Shown: positions 44,636-56,948, counted from the first letter of the stretch. The stretch is 64,000 bases of DNA from Platycnemis pennipes (GCA_933228895.1 OW121855.1:42422698-42486697); one strand, 5' to 3'. Notes: generated from the sequence alone by a model not told the origin. Numbers and translations are program-made.

Positions 44636-46129
44636 GGAAATTATATTGATTCTTTTCTCTGGAAATCTTGCTAATGTGTAGATATGCCACATCTTGAACG
44701 CAATTCAGCGTGTAACGCCGTTAAGGTTTCCGCGGGAAGTTCGTGAGCTTTGAATTTGTAACGAATATCTATAAAAGTGAACAAAAATCTTACAGGATAT
44801 CTCTCCAAATCATGTGGCAACCCAGGGAGTAGTGCTACCCAAGCTAGGTACCGGCCCTTACGGGGAAACGGGTGAATCAGGAATAGAAACCAATCCCGAT
44901 GTACGAATCACACGATATTGTGTTTAGTACCATCTCAGTGAGATCATCCTTCACCAACCAGTCTAATATTCAGGTTGGACACTTGGTGATTGGTCTTGAA
45001 TGGTTAAAGTTCAGCCAAATAGATGGCTAAATACCAAATTACCAGCCGAATTACGCCTGATTACCAACCCTAATTCGGTTTCGATAGTTATGGGCTTATG
45101 GCCATTTGAATTCAGCCATCAGTATATTACATAAGCCCTTTGGATTGAAAGCATTGGGAAACTACAGCATACCTACATCTACAATAGACGGAAACAATTA
45201 GGTCTCATTTAGAAGGGCATGAGAGCAAATGGTTTTGTTTAGGTCTAAAGTTCTCCTAGCTAACCAACAGACGCATGACATTTTTACCTCCATCCCAGTT
45301 TAAGTAAATTCCTCTGGCTTACTTTCCTTGAATTCTAGAAAAACCTATTTTCACGACTTGAGCATTACTTCAATCACCTCTGTGCACGAGCAACTCTATA
45401 GAGGTGAGAAAGCCAAAAAATTTAACATGTTGAAGAATGAAATATAACTACGTGCAAGAAGGAATTAGGGTTGGACAAAAAATGCCTTTTATTCATTTGA
45501 TGTTTTATTTCCATCGAAAAAATCGTTTTCCCCCCAGAAAAAAACTGTTTTTTCAATCTCGTTAAAGTTTAAATGATTTTTTTCTGCAGTCAAATGAACA
45601 CTCGTATGAATTAAGTAAGTGTGGATAATGTATGTAATTATTTAGTAAGTGTTATAAATTTATGTAATTAACAGCTCGAAAATATCAGGGTTGTTTTTAA
45701 ATCGTGTGCTTCATGTTCCCTTTAATGATGAAGCAAATCACCCATTCCAATTAGGAGTCAATTGGAAAGAATTAGGTATTTTTGACAGTAATCATTTATA
45801 GAGTAACACAAATAGTAAATAATCTGTCATACGCCAAGTCACAATTTTTATCCCGAACTTCCCAGAAAGAAATCCCCTCAACAAATCCCTCTTCAACTAT
45901 GACCATTTTACAAAGCTTTTACAGGAAATATCTAAATAGTTTACTTATTTGGCAAATAAGTGCTAAATTTTAACGTCGCTGTAAATTTTATGCGCTTAGT
46001 TATTTTTAGATAAATTTCAAAAGTTTTTTGTGGAGTTTGTTTGCGGAAAATTGTTTAAGTTTCTGTTACTTAAAAACGTTTTAAACATTCGTCACCACCA
46101 CATCACCTATCACTCGAAAAACAAGCAAT
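44636..46129. other. AT-rich non-coding stretch
   Basis: Around 44950-45000 a short inverted pair (tcaccaa...ttggtga) is seen. No gene or known repeat. Confidence 0.35.
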
Positions 46130-46740
46130 AGGAAGGTAGACCGACCAGAGCAGAGAGAAGGGGTAGTTTGGCCTTGAAAAGGTTTGGGGATTCGGACGAA
46201 ACACTTTGTCGTCAAACTCATCCGGCGAGTTCACCGGCGTGAGGTTCCGATTCGTTTGAATGGTAGGGAGATCGGTCTGGCGGTCTGCCCCTCGGGCTGC
46301 TGCTGGAGACACAAGACGAGTTACGCGGTGGAGGGCGAAGGAACGCAGGTGGAATTCGGGAGGGTTGCCGAGGGTGGGCAAACGAGCCGCAGCCCTTTCG
46401 TCGATTCGCGCAGAGAACCATCCCTTTGGGGGTAGTGAATGGAAGTGGAGAAAAAGCTTGTGAGCAGGTGATAGAAGGCCGTACGGTGGTTAGGGAAGGC
46501 ATTGGAGGCGAAACCGAAAGACCATCCGGCTACCATCTCCGGCAGAAAACGAAAATGAAACTTTCGTCCCACCCCCCACCCAATAGGAAGTTTTTCTCCC
46601 GATGGGGACGACTCATTCCATTACGACCAGTTTTCGCATTCGCTGGTTGATTTATATTTTCCTATCGGAAAGCATTGGAGACGCAGGAAAAGAGAAAGGC
46701 CTCTGGACAACTCCGGATTGGGGTACAGTTAACCCTGTCA
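46130..46740. other. GC-rich island without recognised gene
   Basis: CpG- and G-rich on the plus strand, open in several frames on both strands (up to 94 codons) without motif. Similar in character to the islands at 5422 and 40480. Confidence 0.3.
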
Positions 46741-48214
46741 CGAAAGATTCACTGTTTTGTGATAGATTAAGGGAGGGATGAATTTTCAATGCTAAAGAAT
46801 GTTTTGAAAAAATGAGTGAGAAAAGACTTGGAAAATTACTTTTTTAATATTATTACAAATGGCAGAATTCATTTGATCACTCTGTTCTCACCGAGTTTGA
46901 ATGGACTCAAATAGGCATGCAACGTGTGGCTTCAAATAAATTTCTTTCCGCAAATGAACATGAATAACTTTATCACCAGCCATTTATGATATTTTTCTCT
47001 GAAACCAATTAAATAAATCGTGATTAATAATTTTAATGCAAGGTGTGCAAGTTCAATAAATACTACGTGTTATTTAATTAAGTTAGAGAGAACAAGTGAG
47101 GGCAATCAATGAATCCGAGCTAACAATTTAAAATATCCGTTGGGGGCTTATTTTTTTATAATTTCAGTTATAAATAAATAACTCATTCAATTTCATCGGC
47201 CTAAATCGATTAGAAGTTGCAGTATTTTCTTCCAGCTTCCTCCACTATATGTTAGGACTAGTTTTACCAATAGAATATCAAATATGCTAACCTAACTTGT
47301 TAATTGCATGTCTAAAGTGAACAATGAAACGATTTGTGAGAAGATTAAATCCTCGATGGGGACGAGGTTAGTTTAACTCTCAAGACAGGCAAAAGTTTTG
47401 CAGCAGCGCAAAGTGTAACTTGGGTCCTGCGGTTTACGGCGCGAAGGGAGGTAGGCAAATGTTTTAGGCAAGCTTTTTAACGCTGAGAGGCGCGGACAGC
47501 CGCTGGGTAATTAAATCCGCGCCGTACTTAATTAGTTCCCCCACCGGTGAATAGGGATGCCTTCCCTTCTAAGTTGACCGCTGGAAATATTAAACTCCCG
47601 TTTCTTTTAATGAACTTTTTATTCGTTTAATTTGCCGCCATTATAGCTTTGGTACAAATCATGCCAACATAAAATCGAATAAGTAGAATGTGCGATTCTT
47701 CCTTGTGGAGGAATTTTTTATTTTATTTATTTCGGATAATTCAGGATCTAGGCATCATATACTTCTTTAAGAGCGAATTATCGATCTCTATTACTAAAGC
47801 AGGGAAAGAGCCACCTTTTTCCATGGAGTGAATAAGTTTCCGCAACTACAGAAAAAGTGCTTAAACTTTGACATCCTGTGAAAGGATAACAAGATTATTG
47901 CGGGAACAGCGGCACTGGTTTAATTGGTTAAAGGAAGGTCCAATCCCCAGGCACTCTTCGTAATGCTAACAAAATCAAATTACCCAGAGCGCCAAGAAGA
48001 CCTCAATTCCTGTAGCAAATAATGTCGAATTATGGCTCACATCTGAATGCTTCCGCGAACCGTCACCGAGTCTAAATGTATGGCCTGCTTACAAAAATAA
48101 CTATGCAGCAGGCTGAAATCGCGTGGGGAAATAGGCCTGTCACCTGGATCAGGCCTTGAACTATGAACCTTTTTCCCTTTGGGGTAAATGCAGTGCTCAC
48201 TAGGTAAATCAGTG
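46741..48214. other. AT-rich stretch with a small CpG patch
   Basis: A CpG-containing patch at 47420-47580 ('gaggcgcggacagccgctgg') stands out. A weak tRNA-like minus-strand segment lies near 48150-48215. Nothing firm. Confidence 0.3.
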
Positions 48215-48243
48215 AATTGCTAGCATCATGAGTGCTAGCAATT
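48215..48243. other. perfect 11-bp inverted repeat at a retroelement junction
   Basis: aattgctagca (48215-48225), 7-bp spacer tcatgag, tgctagcaatt (48233-48243). It lies only 8 bp before family B homology begins at about 48251. Confidence 0.75.
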
Positions 48244-48250
48244 GAGCTTT

Positions 48251-49682
48251 TCAGTCATGGGACACCTAGATAGCCATAATTTATTGTGCAATGTTCAGCA
48301 TGGCTTCCGGAAGAGCAGATCATATGAAACTCAACTTACCCTCTTTTCCCACGATGCATTAATTTCTGGCGAAAATAATATTCCAGTGGATGCTATATTT
48401 CTCGATTTCAAAAAAGACTTTCACAAGGTGTCTCAAAGCAAACTAATGTTGAAATTAAAATCTTATGTGACAGACAGTAACATTAAATCATGGATAAATG
48501 ATTTTCTGCATTATCGGGAGCAAAGGGTTGTTTTGGACGGTGTTACCTCACCGGAAATTAAAGTCACTTCGGGGGTCCCACAAGGTAGTGTGATAGGTCC
48601 TCTCCTGTTCCTTCTGTACATAAATGATATCAATAAGGTGGTCAAAAGTAAGCTTCGTCTATTTGCCGATGACGCAGTAGTGTACAGGGAAATTCTATGC
48701 CTAAACGATAAAGAATATTTAAATGATGTCCTACAAGCAATTTAAAATTGGTGTGATACACGGCAGTTAGAATTAAATTTTTTTAATGTCTAATAATGAA
48801 CTTTTGGAAAAACAATATCTCTCCTCCTAGCACTTCCAAAATAAGTAATAATGAATTAAAAAATGTGGAATCCATTAAATACCTTGGAATAAGACTGACA
48901 CATGATCTTTCCTGGGGCAAACACATATGTGAAATAAGTGGGTCAAGCGAATCGTAAACTGGGTAACTAATCGTAACTGATTCATCCAAAGAGTACTGGG
49001 TAAATGTGACGATCATGTTCGAGAAAGCAGCTACTTTTCCCTTGTTAGACCTCATTTGGAATATGCTGCCAGTGTATGAGATCCCTACGAAATCTGTCTA
49101 AATATTTAACTTGAACGTGTGCAGCGAAGATCGGCAAGATTTGTAAAGGGACAGTACGATAACCTTATTAGCGTAACCAGTCTATTAAATGAATCAAATT
49201 GGGAATCATTGTCAGATCGGAGGTTGAAATTTAGACTTTATCTCTTCCACAAATTCCAAGGCAATATTTTCAGTGATGATGTTAAAAATATTTTACGAAC
49301 CCCAACTTACTATGGTAGACTCGACCATAATCACAAAATTAGAGAAACTGATTGCCGAAATGACAGATTCAAAATGTCCTTTTTTTCTCGTACAATTAGG
49401 GATATGAATAACGGTAAATATATCCAATGCAAGTGTAGCAATGGATAGCATAGATAGCTGCATGTTGGTATGAGGACATAAAGCTAACCCAACTAACAGC
49501 ATGTTTTTGCATGTTTGCTTTGCTATTTTTATCTTTTCTTAAATAGTGAAGTTTATAACAGCATATAAATATTAATCCTTTTTTACTCATGGTATGCAGT
49601 GCATGTTTGGTGAGAATTCACCCCCTGCCACACACCTTTATGGTGGCTTTAAGGGTATTTTATAGATGCAGATGTAGATGAG
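48251..49682 (+). mobile_element. family B CR1-like retrotransposon, longest 3' copy
   Basis: It begins at VMGHLDSHNLLCNVQHGFRKS and runs through DAIFLDFKKDFHKV, EIKVTSGVPQGSVIGPLLF, LRLFADDAVVY, then the C-terminal VQRRSARFVKGQYDN, LFHKFQGNIFSDDVKNILRT and TPTYYGRLDHNHKIRETDC to the 3' UTR, hairpin and gatgcagatgtagatg tail. Breaks include TAA for Glu at 48743, frame changes near 48780 and 48950, and TGA for Trp near 49078. It has the same domain order as family A, with roughly two-thirds of the conserved blocks identical by eye. It is dead. Confidence 0.9.
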
Positions 49683-52035
49683 TGATCAGTAAGCGGGTCC
49701 TGCGAGTGACTAGCGACTAGTGTGAAATCTTTTTTTGCTAGGTGATCAATGGTACCCGTTCGTCCCAGCTAGAGTTTGTAGATCATGTAGTATGCCGAGA
49801 ACCAGGCAATAAGTAGCCCATAAATCATGCTCTCTAATTCTTAAGTTGAGTAGAAAAGCTTCAACAAAAAAATCACTCTTAACTGATGTGATACTAAAAC
49901 CATCCACAATGCATATTACACTGCATATATTCTAAAGAAAACTCATCAAACCTTTCCATCAGTGAGACCAAGGAATTAAATCCCGTTAAAGGAGGTGGGA
50001 AACGATGGAAATTCATTACTATAATTGATGCAGCAAAGTATGTACATAAGTTAGGTATTTTGAATAATTTACATCTTTACTAAAGAGGCACAGATGGCAT
50101 AATATATAGAATTTAAGATCCACGAAAGCGTTTCTTTATGCCTCGCTCTTGTCGTAAAAGTTCGCTTTTATGAGGTCATAAACGTCTTAGCCAATATTAC
50201 GTGATGGTCCAAAAATATCGCCCCACACCATGGAAGGCAAATCTTTTCCGATACGTTGTTAGCCCACAGCGAGATGGCGAGAAGCCATCATTATTTTGCT
50301 GTGGTTTTAGGCTATCACATAATATGGTTACCTTCTTGAATTTTCACAAGGCCGTACGTAGATGATTGGTCGTTGTGCTGGCAAGTCAAATTCATGATTT
50401 TACACTAAAATTAATGATTGTTTTTATCTAACTTATTAACAAAGTAAAAAAAATATTTTCATTGTTTTTAGGAAGTATAGTGACCACAAAATTTTACTTC
50501 CTCAACATACTATAAATAGAGTAAAATCTCATTGCCCAAAATAAGGTGTTAATTGCAAAGTAAGTTGCATAAACTGAACTTATAATTTGGAATTTCATGG
50601 TAACAATTTAGAATGACGCAATTAGGTAATGTGGGATAGTGTGACTCAGTTCTTTTTTTAATATTCAGCAAGAATTGTTTTCATATGATTATAATACATT
50701 GGCACTAGATATATACATATGAATGGAAGTTGAAATCGTCAGGTAAGAAAAGATTAATGAAATTCAAAGTTTAACGCTTATGCACGAAAAATATCCCTTA
50801 AAAATTCTCTCTTTATTACTCTTTATTCATTATTACTTTAATTGCACTTCCGTAAAAGAAGCACAATGGTATAACAAAGAGCCAATTAAATGATATAATA
50901 GGCGTATAATATTAATATTTTGTGGGCATAAGGACATTTTTCCTGCGGAAGTCGGAAAAAGGAATTCTTTCTGAAGAGGAGCGTCCGCATCGTCGATTTT
51001 TGTAGATTAATATCCGGCCAAGTTCGGTGTTAGTTTTGAATACGATTCCGTTTGTGCACCGCTGGATTGATGGCGGGAACTGACAAACTGGTTACGTATG
51101 CCTAAATTGGAAATTCCGAGAAAACGACTAAACATGCTCTCGATTGTGATGGAAAAAGTCATCACCGAGCCCCGCATCATAACAAAGGAATGATCTCCCA
51201 CTTCATTCACACGTGGTGGAGAACGTTGGGTCCATTTCCATAAGTATGATGCTGAAAAAGAGCAGCATATTTTTTTCATTAAAAAATAAAATGTTTAACA
51301 AAGGATATCACGAAAATCTAGCTAAAAGATGCTGTTTTCAAAAGTTTCAAAGAGAATCATCAATCCGATTTATTCAATGGCTGATTATGAGCAAATTCAG
51401 AATAGCTGCTTACTTTAGGAAAATATACGACGATCTTTGCAAAATAATTCATTGATCTCATCATTGAAAAGTTATTCATGATTCAGCATAAAAACTAATT
51501 ATGAAAAAAATCAAATAAAAGACGAAAAAATATGAACGGTTTGTGATTTTAATGTATGTACTTGTACCGATGACAAATTTTTTCCTCGCTTACCCAATTA
51601 AGTTCCTCAATCACATTTCAAGCATTGTTTGAATTTACGTGCTAAATTCAGTTACAACTAAATACCAACGCACCACATGATTTGGCATCCGAGGTATGTT
51701 TTATTTTGAGTTTTTGAGCTCCCTGAAATCGTCAATTGGCGAAATTTGAAATCATGAATTTTATGTTATGCTTGTGGGCTTAATATGTGGGAACACTCAA
51801 ATTTATGAATCAGATTTGGACCCTTTGAACGAAAAAGGATATCATAAAACACACACCCTTCAAATATCACAGTTTTTAAAACAATTTTCACGGGAGATGT
51901 ACAGGCTGAAAATTCGGCGCAGAGATGTAACCAACCATGGGCAATCCGCGAAACGTTGGCCTGACGTGGGAAGTGCATGAGGATCGCATGAGAAGGCAGG
52001 GCGAGCAGTTATGAGAAGGCTACTAAACGTGAGTA
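49683..52035. other. AT-rich non-coding stretch
   Basis: Nothing recognised. Open frames of up to 90 codons have no motif. Confidence 0.4.
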
Positions 52036-52250
52036 AACAAGAAACTGTTTCCGAGTTAACTTGGTGGAATTTTTCCATGATGGAGAGGAGAAAAACAGGC
52101 TGGCTCGTTCTGCGTTCCTGGAGCAGTCAATAAAAGAAACAGTTTACGGGGTAACTTGGTTGAATTTTTCCATAGCCTGTACCCACCTGAAGATGCTGCG
52201 CCGCAGCGAAACCATGGTCGTGTCGAAATAAAAGTTTTGTGGAATTGCAT
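52036..52250 (+). mobile_element. Penelope-like terminal region with a partial duplication
   Basis: A 40-bp block ('aagaaactgtttccgagtta', then 'acttggtggaatttttccat') at about 52038-52079 recurs at 52134-52172 with few changes, followed by the hammerhead motif. The end block resembles the PLE ends at 3866 and 32250. The duplicated block suggests overlapping or tandem terminal repeats, as PLEs often have. Confidence 0.5.
52184..52222 (+). ncRNA. hammerhead ribozyme candidate (best in window)
   Basis: All core parts are in order: stem I CAC (52184-52186) with GTG (52220-52222), CTGAAGA (52187-52193), stem II GCTGC/GCAGC with a short loop, GAAAC (52208-52212), minimal stem III with CATG loop, and GTC (52217-52219) as the cleavage triplet. 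This is the compact type I form with a two-base-pair stem III reported for Penelope-like elements and retrozymes. Self-cleavage would be after GTC. Confidence 0.65.
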
Positions 52251-52526
52251 TGTTAGTTTTTCTCATCTCCGTTAGTAAAAAAATTATGCAAAAAAAACGT
52301 AGGCCAACAAATGAGAAACACGGTGATTTTGGTGTTTCGCGGTGAATTTTTTCCCAATTCAAAGAATTTCACGGCTGTAACTAAAGAAATAACTATTGGG
52401 TGCTTTGTATCACGTAAATTTACAACTCTACACACAACCGTTCACTATCACAAGTTTTTATTGAAATCATTTTAACACAAACGGGTACGCATTCAACATG
52501 CTCTCCAATGTCTTATAACCAACAGT

Positions 52527-52690
52527 CAGTTGATAAGCGAGTCTTTTTCGATGAATGCACTGAAGAAATAAAGCAATTAGTTGAAGTATATTTCAGAGGA
52601 CTGAGAACAGTTGTTCACATCAGAGAGATCAAATAGAATATCATCGGTCATTAAACTCATCGGAAGGCCTGTATGGGAGAAATTTACACA
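52527..52690 (+). repeat. dispersed repeat with conserved short frame (copy 1)
   Basis: It pairs with 56949-57130. Both copies stay open for 37 codons, reading KRVFFDEC.EEIK....EVYF then TVVHIRE.K, and both end at the same TAG. 'gaatatcatc' and 'tacacatattgat' are shared downstream. The element type is unknown. Confidence 0.65.
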
Positions 52691-53289
52691 TATTGATGAA
52701 CTAAGAGACTAGAAAATTGAGGAAAGAGGTATTTGAAGGTAGAAATGAATATGTCCACCACTAGTGACTGTTTACACTCCCACTGCCGGCGAGGCGAGGC
52801 GAAGGTAAATGCTCATCATTATGCCAAGCGATGATCAAGTAATGGGAGTGGCCTTGGGTTTTAGAGGATCTAATTACTTGCGTTATATCGCAATGTTTTA
52901 TCTAAGGGCAATCCATATATTACGTAATGCTGATTTTCTAGTTTTTTACACCACTCCCCTACTGAAACACTGTAAAATTCTCTAGACCCCTCCCCCAAGC
53001 AATGTAATGCTGCCAAAAATCCTAACCTAATTTGCATACTGCGTGTTGCCGATGTAATAACAGCCATACAGAGACAAAAATGGGTAAAAGACGACTCCTA
53101 GCTACGACTAGTATGTTTACTGGCTATGTTTCGAAGGTCAGTAAAAAGAAAAGAAGATATGCAGTTGTTAAACATAGGCCAAGATGAACGTCAAACTCGA
53201 GAAACAAAAGCTTAAGGAGGTCAAAAAGTAGTTTAATTTAAGAATCTGAGTAACTGGCGATAGCCAAAGCAAAGAAGAAATATTAATGA
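52691..53289. other. non-coding stretch
   Basis: Contains 'gcgaggcgaggcgaagg' near 52790. Nothing recognised. Confidence 0.35.
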
Positions 53290-53650
53290 AGAATAGCGCA
53301 GATAAAGTGGGCATTCTACCGAAAGAAGATCTAACTTATATCTGGAAATACAAGCTTGATAGTCAGAAAACACTTGAGTAGAACTTACATATGAAGCATG
53401 TTTCTTTTTGACAGTGAGGCGTTGACGATAACAGCAGCGGGGAAGTCAGTATTGGACGCATTTAAAATTTAGTGCATTAGAAGAACGATGAAGCTACAAT
53501 GGATCGGCCGAGTGGCAAACGATGAAGTGCTGAGAGGAGTTTAAGAAAAGAGAAATCTCCTGAAAACCGTAAAAAAAGACGGGACAATTAAATCGACCAT
53601 ATCTTCAGACATAACGGCCTGGTGAAGAAAAACGTCGTTGGAGAAATGGA
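53290..53650 (+). mobile_element. RTE-like C-terminal fragment
   Basis: IKWAFYRKK, then SGNTSLIVRKHLSRTYI, FDSEALTITAAGKSVLDAFK, RRTMKLQWIGRVANDEVLRG, EKRNLLKTVKKD and FRHNGLVKKNVVGEME can be read across stops. It is the same family as 26190-26565 and 55215-55345. It runs directly into a PLE fragment. Confidence 0.75.
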
Positions 53651-54165
53651 ATGGATGAATTCTATGTGAGAGAGACTAGCCGGACCATTGAGACGAGATT
53701 AAAAGAACACCGGAGACATTTCCGTTTGGCGCAACCTGAAAAGTCGTGGCAGAACATAGCATCCTCAACGACCATGAAATCTTGTGGGACAAAACAAAAT
53801 TACTTGCCCACTCTCGAGGCCACTGGGACCGGCTGATCAAGAAGGCCATATAAATCCGCCTCAATAGGAATAATTTCAATCGGGACGCTGGATTCCACCT
53901 CAGCAACACATGGAAGCCAATTTTGAAATGCGTCCGGAGCATGAGGCAGAACGACCAGCCAATAGGACTAACGGAGTCAAGCCAGGATTTCCGCCAATCA
54001 GGAGACACTTGACGTCCAGGCAGAATATACATAAACCCACCAAATTTGACACGGCATATCACAGCCCTGAAGATGGAAAACGAGTCGTATGCGAAACATC
54101 GGCAGAGATGGAGCCTTTGACCCGGTGGAAGACCCTAGAAACTTTCACTCATCTAATACGCCGGA
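53651..54165 (+). mobile_element. Penelope-like element: GIY-YIG C-terminus and terminal region
   Basis: YVRETSRTIETRLKEHRRHF (YVGETSRT-type motif with Gly changed to Arg), LAQPEKS, then after a frame change HWDRLIKKAI*IRLNRNNFN, AGFHLSNTWKP and MRQNDQPIGLTESSQDF. This is the end of a PLE ORF with its GIY-YIG-type endonuclease. It is followed by 'ccaatcaggagacacttgac' and 'ccctgaagatgg...gcgaaacatcggc', the degenerate terminal region. Frameshift and stop show it is dead. Confidence 0.75.
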
Positions 54166-54174
54166 AAAACACCA

Positions 54175-55110
54175 AATCTTACATAACCCTTTGTACACGA
54201 TCATGTAGGAAATCATTTATCCATGAAATAATATTACTGTCTAACCCAAAAGACTTTAATTTCAAAATTAGTTTGCTATGAGACACCTTGTCAAAAGCTT
54301 TCTTGAAATGGAGATGTATTGCATCTACTGGAATATTATTTTCGCCAGAAACTAAAAAATCGTAGGAAAAGAGAGCAAGTTAAGTTTCACATGATCTACT
54401 CTTCCGGAAACCATGCTGAACATTGGACAATGAATTCTGGCTATCTAGGTGACTGAACTGGCAATTATATGTTCCAGGAATTTACATGAAATGGATGTGA
54501 GGGATATATGTCGGTAGTTAGATGGCTGCTCCCTATCATCACTTTTAAAAATGGGTATTACATCGGCTGCTTTCCAATCCATCGGTACGACGTGTTCGGC
54601 CAGGGATTTATTAAATACTATTTTAAGGTAGCCGGAAATTTCGGAAGCTAACTTTCTATATACGCGGGAGGGAATTTTTCAGAGCCAGGAGATTTGCTGG
54701 GGCTTATATATTTCAGTAATTTTTCAATGCCATTACAGGAAATTTCAATTGGTTGCATCAGCCGCTGAAAGAGGCCAGGTAAGACGACATTTGAATTTCC
54801 GGAAGGTGGGGTACAAACTGTTTGGAAGAAGGAATTCAGCAAGTCAACTGTATCAAGAGTGTTTGTGGATATTTCACCCTTATCATTTGTAAGTGAATGG
54901 ACGGCAGACTTATGGCCTTGCACTTCCCTTACGTACGACCAGAAGACTTTTCGATTTTCCTTCAATTGCTCCCCAAGTGCTTTGTTTTGAACTCTGCAAA
55001 TGCATTACGAATAGTTGTCTTTGCAGTGGATTTTGAAATGTTATAGTTTTCAATTATTGCATTACGCTCATCAATGGGCATATATTTACTAATTCTTTTC
55101 ATCATCTCGG
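54175..55110 (-). mobile_element. family B CR1-like copy, 5' part of RT and linker
   Basis: The minus strand encodes MKRISKYMPIDERN, AEFKTKHLGEQLKENRKVFW, SYVREVQGHKSAVHSLTNDK, LLNSFFQTV, CNGIEKLLKYISPSKSPG (the GPDQ motif decayed), the DWKAADVIPIF and QHGFRKS regions across breaks, and the first catalytic-Asp region. It stops abruptly at about 54175 in the HDRVQRV segment. The downstream half and tail are missing. It complements the B copy at 48.25 kb, which lacks this part. Confidence 0.85.
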
Positions 55111-55214
55111 CTATTAAGTGAATAGCCGAGAGAGGAGCGGAGATCTACGTCAAACAGCATCACACAAATCTGAGAACTATTGACTGATGATGATGATGAT
55201 CTTTCTTTCAATGT
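55111..55214. other. spacer with (tga) run
   Basis: A short tgatgatgatgatgat run lies at 55183-55200. Nothing else. Confidence 0.4.
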
Positions 55215-55345
55215 AACAAAAGGCTAGGCATTCTACCGAAAGGTGACTAAACTTATAGCTAGAAATACAAGCTTGGAAGTCATGAACCTTTGCTAGATCT
55301 TACATCTGAAGAACGCTTCTTTATGGCAGTGAGGCATGGACGTAA
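55215..55345 (+). mobile_element. RTE-like fragment (short)
   Basis: 'ggcattctaccgaaaggtga' then 'ctagaaatacaagcttggaa' and LLYGSEAWT match the other RTE copies at 26190 and 53290. Frames are broken. Confidence 0.65.
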
Positions 55346-55374
55346 CCAACGTAACGACCTTACGTGTTACGAAC

Positions 55375-55495
55375 TCTATGGATGACCTCTAAACTCTTGA
55401 TTCAAATAAAAATTCAATATCGATACCCGAAGCGGGATACAAATCCGTGTCTTCGGATCGCCTAGCTGTTACGTTAACCTACTATATAGTAGGCT
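55375..55495 (-). mobile_element. tRNA-derived SINE head (SINE-3)
   Basis: On the minus strand the B-box-like region is 'acggatttgtatcccgcttc' and the A-box region 'gtaggttaacgtaacagcta'. The sequence beyond the head ('tttgaatcaagagtttagag') matches the SINE-3 copy at 56755-56888. Confidence 0.6.
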
Positions 55496-56139
55496 AGGCT
55501 ACTATATACGTAGGCTAGCTAGCTAAAATATACATTAGCTAGGCCGGATGGCTACATGACGGGTAAAAATAACATTTGCTTGCTTTCCCTATCTATCTTA
55601 GTTGCTTCTCAGAACCATCATCCAAAAGAGAAAGCTCATCTGGCCTTCGAACTGTAACCACAGACATTTTAGTCAAAACTCTGCGGTCTATCGTCTCCAT
55701 CCTCTGGGTTTCCACGCGACCGGAAAATTCATAAATTCATCTTAGTCAGTAAATTATTGATGACCGATAAAAGAATTGCAAAGGTACAGTCCCTTCATGA
55801 AAAATTCCAACGGAAGCCGATTTTTAAACAAAACCATGCTTCCTGACCAAACTTTTAGCACTTGTTTTATTCCGGCCAGAAACATATTGTTTGTCCTGAT
55901 GAAATGTTCTTAGCATGCACAAGGTTTAGAAAAACTTCCGAATCCGAATTATTCCGTTTTTAACGTGCCAAAGCCAAAAATAGCATAATTAGCATGATAT
56001 CCAGGTGAACCTGAAAGATGATGCTTAAGCATTGAAATCCAGGTCGTTCAAGTTTGAATTTTTCCTGTAATTTGTAAATGTTTCCGCCTGAAAATAAAAT
56101 TTAATTTTCTATCAACCTTCTGAACTTACGTTGACTTGA
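55496..56139. other. non-coding stretch
   Basis: Near 55480-55550 'ctactatata' and 'gtaggctagctagc' repeats occur. Nothing coding. Confidence 0.35.
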
Positions 56140-56290
56140 GTATTGGCCTCCTACTCCGTGTGCGATAGTTCAAATCGTAAAGGTATAGAAAATGTTTACT
56201 GGTGTACCAGACTCCACTTGAGCGCTAAGTGGATAGCTCTTCAGTACAGCCATCCGGGATGCAGGGGCCGTCTGTCGAGTTAGTAAACAC
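56140..56290 (+). mobile_element. tRNA-derived SINE (SINE-1), decayed
   Basis: 'tagttcaaatcgt' as B box, then 'gaaaatgtttactggtgtac', 'cactt', 'cttcagtac' in the same order as SINE-1 at 31062-31145. Confidence 0.5.
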
Positions 56291-56599
56291 CCTTATAGTT
56301 TCATTAGTGGTGTGACAGTTATATCTAAATTGGCCAAGTGTAAAGTATTAGTTATTGCATGGAAACCATACATTTCATGCACGTGTCTTTGTTAACTTGA
56401 CTAATAAAGTTAATTTCTCATACTCCACAGCAGGCGATTCCCTCACCTCCTGTTACTAAATGTCCGTACACAAGCTGTCGCGTTTAATAAATGGTAAGTT
56501 ACGAGTAGTCTGGTCACCTAATGTCGCGTTTATGAAGTGTTCGTTTACAAAAAATCTGTTACGAGATGTAGGTTACGCAATAGCCCGTTACGGGGTGAT

Positions 56600-56700
56600 G
56601 TGGAACCACAATTCGTCTGTCGGACGGGATGTTAAATCGACTTATTTCCTTAAGAGAAGGCCAATGCCGACGCCAAACTTATTTCCACCTTATTTCCTCC
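56600..56700 (+). mobile_element. SINE-1 body fragment
   Basis: 'gtctgtcggacgggatgtta' and then 'ggccaatgccgacg' correspond to 'gtccgtcggatgagacgtta' and 'gaccaatgacaacgg' of SINE-1 at 31150-31225. No head is attached. Confidence 0.5.
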
Positions 56701-56754
56701 GCTTACAGAATACTTCCCACTTTCACCCAACCACTCACCAGTCGCAAATGACCT

Positions 56755-56888
56755 TATCTTTCGGAAAACCTCTAACCTCTTGATCCGAATATTGTTTCTA
56801 AATAATGTAATATCCATGCCCGAAGTGGGACTCACACCCACGCCTTCGGATCACCTAGCTGATGCGCTAACCAACTATGCACGACGGA
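56755..56888 (-). mobile_element. tRNA-derived SINE head (SINE-3), well-preserved boxes
   Basis: Minus strand A box 'tagttggttagcgcatcagc' and B box 'gggtgtgagtcccac' at good tRNA spacing, followed by 'ttcgggcatggatattac'. Homologous to the copy at 55375-55495. Confidence 0.7.
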
Positions 56889-56948
56889 TTTTGTCTAAAG
56901 GTGAGTGTGAGCTTCTTCCAGAGAAGTTGAGTGACGATGCGGCTCGTT

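Noticed and set aside
54067..54102. Fourth hammerhead-like core (CTGAAGA...GAAACATCGGC)
   Set aside because: The cleavage triplet is GGC rather than a UH-type site and stem II does not pair, so it is only a degenerate PLE end.
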